A stretch of 9,523 nt of DNA from CAYLYM01 sp964387645 (GTDB lineage: Bacteria > Calditrichota > Calditrichia > RBG-13-44-9): assembly GCA_964387645.1 (NCBI GenBank), contig CAYLYM010000141.1, positions 1 through 9,523 on the forward strand, given 5' to 3'. Below are positions 6,557 to 9,523 of the stretch, in pieces. The translations under genes were made by a program, and so were the position numbers. The notes under the pieces were generated by a model. That model ran no database searches. It was not told where the DNA came from and was given only the letters and a program-made list of their open reading frames with translations. The stretch's first letter is position 1, and every line of letters begins with the position of its first letter.

Positions 6557-7178
6557 TCAGGAAAATCCTTCTGAAAATATCCTGAAACAGGCAGCAGATA
6601 AATTGAGAACAGATGGTGTTATCATTCATCCCACCGAAACAGTATATGGACTGGCGTGTTTATATTCATCAGAAGAAGCGATAAAAAAATGTTTGGCCAT
6701 AAAAGGGCGATCAAAATCACAGCCATTTTCTCTTATGGTGAATAGTGTTGAAAAAATGTTAGAAATATCTGGTGTAAACTCATTCTGGTTAGAATCTGTT
6801 TTAAAAAAATTATTCCCTGCCCCTATAACAGTACTTATCCGTAGAGAGAAAAAAATCTCACCGAATTTTTGGAATCAATTTCCTTACTTAGGTTTCAGAT
6901 TTCCAGATCACCAATTATCTTTAAAATTAATGTCTTTTGTTAATTCACCAATAATAACTACGAGCGCAAATTTTACAGGACAACCGCCCCCTTCGGATGT
7001 AGAAGAAATTTCTGAAAAGGTAAAAGAAGCAGTTGATATCATTTTAGATGGAGGAAAAACAAATTTAAAGATTGCATCAACGATTATACAGATCAATCTA
7101 AATAAAAAAGAGTTTAAAATACTAAGAAAGGGAGCAGTATCAGAAAATTTTATCACTAAATGCTTTGTTAAATCTTAA
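6537..7178 (+). CDS. L-threonylcarbamoyladenylate synthase (Sua5/YrdC family)
   Basis: A 213-aa YrdC-domain protein that makes threonylcarbamoyl-AMP from threonine, bicarbonate and ATP, the first step of the universal t6A37 tRNA modification, in the cytosol. Landmarks: HPTETVYGL (31-39), the KxR motif K56-G-R58 followed by SKSQPFSLMV, FPAPITVLI (93-101), GFRFPDH (119-125), and PIITTSANFTG (138-148). All are characteristic of the fold and its ATP/threonine pocket. The protein is YrdC-length; the extra C-terminal Sua5 domain is absent. The GTG start at 6537 lies inside the end of the heptosyltransferase gene and has GGAG at 6526-6529, seven bases before it, implying translational coupling. The Bacillus counterpart ywlC is also close to a low-molecular-weight phosphatase (ywlE), as here. 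Confidence 0.92.
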   Translation: MKIIKIDQENPSENILKQAADKLRTDGVIIHPTETVYGLACLYSSEEAIKKCLAIKGRSKSQPFSLMVNSVEKMLEISGVNSFWLESVLKKLFPAPITVLIRREKKISPNFWNQFPYLGFRFPDHQLSLKLMSFVNSPIITTSANFTGQPPPSDVEEISEKVKEAVDIILDGGKTNLKIASTIIQINLNKKEFKILRKGAVSENFITKCFVKS

Positions 7179-7240
7179 TATTTTTGTAATTTTAAATATT
7201 TAAATAATTTAATTTCTTTTTGAGTACCTTTGAGGGTGTA

Positions 7241-7732
7241 ATGTATCAGGTTTTGTTTGTTTGTACTGCAAATATATGCAGAAGTCCGTTAGCTGAAGCG
7301 ATTTTAAGTAAAATAATATTTGATGAGAATCTAGAAAAAGAGTTAATATCCGAATCTTGTGGGATATGGGCAACTGAGGGCCAACAAGTTTCCAGATTGG
7401 CCCGATTGGTAGCTGAAGAAAATGGATTAGACCTTTCTCAACATAGATCGAAACCTATCAGTTTACATTTAATGAAATCCTCTAATTTAATTTTATGTAT
7501 GACACCATCTCACAAAATGGATTTGCTCCAAATTTTTCCCCATTACGAACATAAAATTTTTACACTAAAAGAATTTGGAAGAGAATGTAAACCAATCAGA
7601 TTATCTATTGATGATCCCATAGGGATGACTTTAAATTTTTACCGGAGAATATTTAACGAAATACAGCAAGAAATTTTACGAACCTGGCCTTTAATCCGGC
7701 AAGAAGCTTTTGCACAAATTGATTCTAAATAG
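7241..7732 (+). CDS. Low-molecular-weight protein-tyrosine phosphatase family protein
   Basis: A 163-aa phosphatase of the LMW-PTP/arsenate-reductase fold, cytosolic. The phosphate loop C8-T-A-N-I-C13-R14-S15 follows strand YQVLFV at the N-terminus (C-x5-R-S). The presumed general acid is D125-P126 in IDDPIG, near the C-terminus. The frame is open from a TTG at 7220, but ATG 7241 puts the P-loop at the family's usual position and has GAGGGTG just upstream, so I use it. In Bacillus YwlE the residue before the second P-loop Cys is Thr and gives phosphoarginine specificity; here it is Ile12, as in tyrosine-specific enzymes. Phosphotyrosine is therefore the better guess despite the Sua5 neighbour. 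Such enzymes in envelope clusters often counteract polysaccharide-synthesis kinases; no kinase is seen here. Confidence 0.9.
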   Translation: MYQVLFVCTANICRSPLAEAILSKIIFDENLEKELISESCGIWATEGQQVSRLARLVAEENGLDLSQHRSKPISLHLMKSSNLILCMTPSHKMDLLQIFPHYEHKIFTLKEFGRECKPIRLSIDDPIGMTLNFYRRIFNEIQQEILRTWPLIRQEAFAQIDSK

Positions 7733-7771
7733 TAGAAAAGTTTTGTTTAATTTTTATTGCTTTACCTGTGA

Positions 7772-8470
7772 ATGATTCTTTTAAAAAAATTTTTAAAATT
7801 ATTAATTGCTGTTTTTTCTGTTATTGGTTTATTTGCCTTCAGTAAAATTATTTTATTTTACCTTATTCCCGAAATTTATCTTAAAAAACATTTTTTAACG
7901 TTTATCTCAGGTGGCTTTTTATATATTCTGGCCTGGCTTTTTTATTTTTCTAAAAGAAAAAGCTTTTGGAGTATTCTGGAACACGAATTAACACATGCGT
8001 TATTTGCTTTAATTTTTTTCAAACGAATTCATTATATTTCCGCCTCAAAACGTAAAGGCGGTATGATAAAAGTTGATAGTGGCAATGTTATTATTGCCCT
8101 TGCACCATATTTTTTTCCCCTTTTAACAATCATTTTATTGATTCTTAAACCCTTTTTGTTGTCAAAACATCAACCTTATTTAAACTTCCTTTTAGGTTTT
8201 ACTTATTTTTTTCATCTATTGCATGTTTTCAGGGAATTTCATTTTGATCAGAGCGACATACGCGAATCTGGAATTATTTTCTCCAGTATTATTATTCTTT
8301 TTCTAAATATTTTTTTTCTTGGGTTGATCCTGGCTGCGCTATCAGGTGCCTGGACTACAATTGCCGAATACTTGGAATTAGGGTGGCAAACAGGTATTCA
8401 GAACATGAAAATTATCCTGAACTTCATTTTTAATTTTTTAAAGTCTTCAATTACTCATTTGAAGTTTTGA
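7772..8470 (+). CDS. Multi-pass membrane protein with HExxH motif, putative M50-like metalloprotease
   Basis: A 232-aa integral membrane protein with about six hydrophobic segments: roughly residues 8-30, 40-60, 70-86, 105-128, 136-152 and 168-196. At the start of the third segment lies H71-E72-L-T-H75 within SILEHELTHALFALIFF, a zinc-binding HExxH embedded in a hydrophobic helix as in site-2-protease (M50) relatives. It is followed by the G-G-M-I-K-V strand and an ALAPYFFPL segment that recall the M50B-like layout. A third metal ligand (the usual xDG or NxxPxxxLDG) is not obvious, so activity is uncertain. The ATG at 7772 follows the phosphatase by 39 bases and lacks a clear Shine-Dalgarno. 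It is co-directional with the upstream three genes and probably the last gene of that transcript. The substrate is unknown; a membrane-anchored regulator is only speculation. Confidence 0.68.
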   Translation: MILLKKFLKLLIAVFSVIGLFAFSKIILFYLIPEIYLKKHFLTFISGGFLYILAWLFYFSKRKSFWSILEHELTHALFALIFFKRIHYISASKRKGGMIKVDSGNVIIALAPYFFPLLTIILLILKPFLLSKHQPYLNFLLGFTYFFHLLHVFREFHFDQSDIRESGIIFSSIIILFLNIFFLGLILAALSGAWTTIAEYLELGWQTGIQNMKIILNFIFNFLKSSITHLKF

Positions 8471-8731
8471 CAGATTTTTATATTATTGATGCTGAAGAAC
8501 AAATTAAACGAGAATTAGAGACAATGGAAGGAGTGGCACTGGTTAAGGTGAAAGGTGGATTAGAAGGAGAAATATGGGGCGATTTTGATGTGTAGAAATT
8601 TAGACTATTGGTTTTGGATATTTAAGACATTCGGCAATAATTAGTAATTGAAAATAAGGATCTTGCTGGAGAAGATATGAAAGAAGAAGCATACCATATA
8701 CATTGTTTATACGCTGAATGAATTCAGAGCA
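8470..8731 (+). pseudogene. Decayed fragment of an RND-family efflux transporter
   Basis: One frame from 8470 reads DAEEQIKRELETMEGVALVK, VKGGLEGEIWGDFDV, then continues through stops TAG 8593, TAA 8623 and TAA 8638 as KFRLLVLDI, DIRQ, LVIENKDLAGEDMKEEAY. After a frame change near 8690-8708 it ends as YTLNEFRA, stopping at 8732. This order matches the porter domain of AcrB/CzcA-type RND pumps: helix with 'L..I.GVA.V.V.GG.E.EI.V..D..KL...GL...D', then 'EN...GG...EG', then 'T..EF'. Only about 88 of roughly 1000 residues remain, with three nonsense codons and at least one frameshift, so it cannot be functional. It begins right at the stop of the membrane protein gene and ends about 56 bases before the tRNA promoter, which suggests a deletion left this scrap behind. 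Confidence 0.72.
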
Positions 8732-8787
8732 TGAGAATTATTCACTCTTGTTAAATATTTCACAGAGCAAGGAGATAAAAATTAGAA

Positions 8788-8816
8788 TTGACTTTTATTC
8801 TCATATTCCCTAATTT
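8788..8816 (+). promoter_or_regulatory. Promoter of the tRNA-Ala / SRP RNA transcript
   Basis: TTGACT (8788-8793), a 17-base spacer and TAATTT (8811-8816) place the predicted start near 8823, about nine bases before the mature tRNA 5' end. That position suits a stable-RNA promoter. Confidence 0.55.
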
Positions 8817-8830
8817 TGCTGTGCGTTGAA

Positions 8831-8904
<74 letters not shown>

Positions 8905-8911
8905 CAATGAG

Positions 8912-9010
8912 ATGCCAGGTCCCACGCAATAGGCCGATACCGAACCCCGCCAGGTCCGGAAGGAAGCAACGGTAGGTATCTGGACTATGTGCCGTGGGGA
9001 AACCTGGCAT
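8912..9010 (+). ncRNA. ffs: Signal recognition particle RNA (4.5S type)
   Basis: About 99 bases forming one long hairpin. ATGCCAGGT (8912-8920) pairs with ACCTGGCAT (9002-9010), and CCCACG pairs with CGTGGG further in. The apical domain carries the universal Ffh-binding core CCAGGTCCGGAAGGAAGCAAC, with its GGAA tetraloop and symmetric/asymmetric loop sequences. It is the short bacterial form (helix 8 only, no Alu domain). With Ffh it targets nascent membrane proteins to the SecYEG translocon. It is directly downstream of tRNA-Ala in the same direction with no promoter between, so co-transcription and processing are likely. The closing stem followed by TGTTTT may serve as the terminator. Confidence 0.97.
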
Positions 9011-9032
9011 TGTTTTAAAACCGATAAGCATA

Positions 9033-9152
9033 TTAATTTCTTGATTTACCTTGTTTTATCCCAATTATAGTAACCGTTGTTGTAACAAGATGAGGACAGA
9101 ATTGTATCACATTATCAGCTTTTAAAATCCTTCTGGAGTCTGTTCTCATCAT
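9033..9152 (-). CDS. Candidate small ORF (39 aa) with strong Shine-Dalgarno, doubtful
   Basis: On the minus strand AGGAGG stands about eight bases before an ATGATG pair. The frame then encodes 39 residues (MMRTDSRRILKADNVIQF and so on) to a TAA at 9033. The composition is plausible for a small basic protein, but no family is recognised. It is downstream of the minus-strand gene ending at 9305 and could be co-transcribed. The ribosome binding site is the only real support. Confidence 0.28.
   Translation of the reverse strand: MMRTDSRRILKADNVIQFCPHLVTTTVTIIGIKQGKSRN
9089..9150. repeat. 12-bp inverted repeat
   Basis: GATGAGGACAGA (9089-9100) and TCTGTTCTCATC (9139-9150) are reverse complements at 11 of 12 positions. 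On the plus-strand RNA the odd pair is a G-U wobble, so the stem is continuous. The loop is 38 bases. The right arm overlaps the start of the doubtful 39-aa minus-strand frame. Confidence 0.55.
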
Positions 9153-9186
9153 TTAATTTAACCTCCTGAAATGTCTCCTCGAACAG

Positions 9187-9282
9187 CCTCGACGTTAGAT
9201 ACTTATCTAAAGTTCTGGTGTCAATAATTAATTTTAGGTGGATTTCGCCACCTGAACGCTAAATACTAATCTAACGTGGAGG
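9187..9282. repeat. 34-bp imperfect inverted repeat with nested alternative hairpin
   Basis: The arm 9187-9220 (starting CCTCGACGTTAGAT) and the arm 9249-9282 (ending ATCTAACGTGGAGG) are reverse complements at 26 of 34 positions without gaps. The outer 14 bp have one mismatch. A local hairpin AGGTGG (9236-9241) / CCACCT (9248-9253) with a six-base loop competes with the inner GTTCTGGTG/CACCTGAAC pairing. The left arm also contains a perfect palindrome TTAGATACTTATCTAA (9195-9210), and the right arm a diverged copy of it, so the two could instead be paired operator sites. Read rightwards, the outer stem would bury the GGAGG in front of ATG 9288. Read leftwards, a TTGACA lies at 9224-9219. Confidence 0.6.
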
Positions 9283-9304
9283 TAAAAATGGCACACATCG
9301 AATT

Positions 9305-9523
9305 TCACAACAAATCATCCTTCCGTTTAGTCATCCAATTAGCAGCTTTAATGAAAGTAGCTTTCAGTGTTTTGAATTTCCTTTCATCAACAGGGGGTCC
9401 TTCTAATGCTGCCAGCAATTCTTGCAATGTTGCAGAAGTCTGTTCAGTATTGAAGTAATCATATTTTATTCTCCCCTTCTTCCTTAATTCTTCCACTTCG
9501 TAAGCTAGTTGACTCAAAAACTT
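9305..9523 (-). CDS. Hypothetical protein, C-terminal part (gene continues beyond the window)
   Basis: The minus-strand frame is open to the right edge (72 codons visible) and ends at TGA 9305. The start lies outside the window; the TTG at 9517 is only an internal codon candidate. The visible part is a charged, mostly helical sequence: KFLSQLAYEVEELRKKGRIK at the edge, then TSATLQELLAALEGPPVDER, then KFKTLKATFIKAANWMTKRK and DDLL at the end. It has no membrane segment. I do not recognise the family. Codon use and the amphipathic helices look genuine, which is why I prefer it to the overlapping plus-strand frame starting at 9288. It converges on the SRP RNA. Confidence 0.6.
   Translation of the reverse strand, partial: KFLSQLAYEVEELRKKGRIKYDYFNTEQTSATLQELLAALEGPPVDERKFKTLKATFIKAANWMTKRKDDLL

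Larger units (their letters stand above)
9013..9304. other. Intergenic region rich in inverted repeats
   Basis: A 292-base stretch between the SRP RNA and the minus-strand partial gene. It holds a 12-bp inverted repeat (9089-9100 / 9139-9150), a doubtful 39-aa minus-strand frame (9033-9152), and the 34-bp imperfect inverted repeat 9187-9282, each listed separately. There are Shine-Dalgarno-like sequences on both strands (AGGAGG read leftwards at about 9162-9167; GGAGG read rightwards at 9278-9282). Confidence 0.5.

Noticed and set aside
6908..7156. 82-codon minus-strand frame in the Sua5 gene
   Set aside because: Antisense shadow; the plus strand carries conserved YrdC motifs over the same bases.

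Overview
The window is AT-rich (roughly one third G+C by eye) bacterial chromosomal DNA. A heptosyltransferase implies an LPS outer membrane, the SRP RNA is the short form without an Alu domain, and there is an RND-pump relic, so a Gram-negative organism is indicated. The fused Sec-lyase-like/SelD gene and the low G+C would fit a member of the FCB superphylum (for example Calditrichota or Ignavibacteria). That placement is inference from gene style, not a match I could run.

Layout. (1) 1-1835: 3' part of a gene fusing a PLP-dependent cysteine desulfurase/selenocysteine lyase to a complete selenophosphate synthetase (SelD). (2) 1917-2756: a tandem universal stress protein behind a recognisable promoter. 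(3) 2757-5029: a gene-poor, very AT-rich stretch. It holds decayed reading frames, a small coiled-coil protein on the minus strand, a stand-alone response-regulator receiver protein, and a short open frame next to a cUUCGg hairpin. (4) 5030-5413: an NTF2/SnoaL-like protein with a strong ribosome binding site. (5) 5486-8470: a co-directional run of four genes: heptosyltransferase, threonylcarbamoyl-AMP synthase (Sua5/YrdC), low-molecular-weight phosphatase, and a multi-pass membrane protein with an HELTH zinc-protease-type motif. (6) about 8470-8731: a decayed fragment of an RND efflux transporter. (7) 8788-9012: a promoter followed by tRNA-Ala(CGC) and the SRP 4.5S RNA seven bases later, probably one transcript. 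(8) 9013-9304: an intergenic stretch rich in inverted repeats. (9) 9305-9523: the 3' part of an unrecognised minus-strand gene.

How the genes fit together. The first gene would release selenide and activate it to selenophosphate in one polypeptide, so the organism should make selenoproteins or selenouridine tRNA. The Usp protein and the receiver protein are stress/signalling proteins with no partner nearby. The four-gene run mixes envelope synthesis, universal tRNA modification, phosphorylation control and a possible membrane protease. The Sua5-phosphatase neighbourship is also known from Bacillus (ywlC-ywlE). No CRISPR array, intact transposon or clear prophage was seen. The most unusual items are the fused selenium gene, the RND relic, and the 34-bp imperfect inverted repeat at 9187-9282, which contains two mutually exclusive hairpins and ends on a Shine-Dalgarno sequence.
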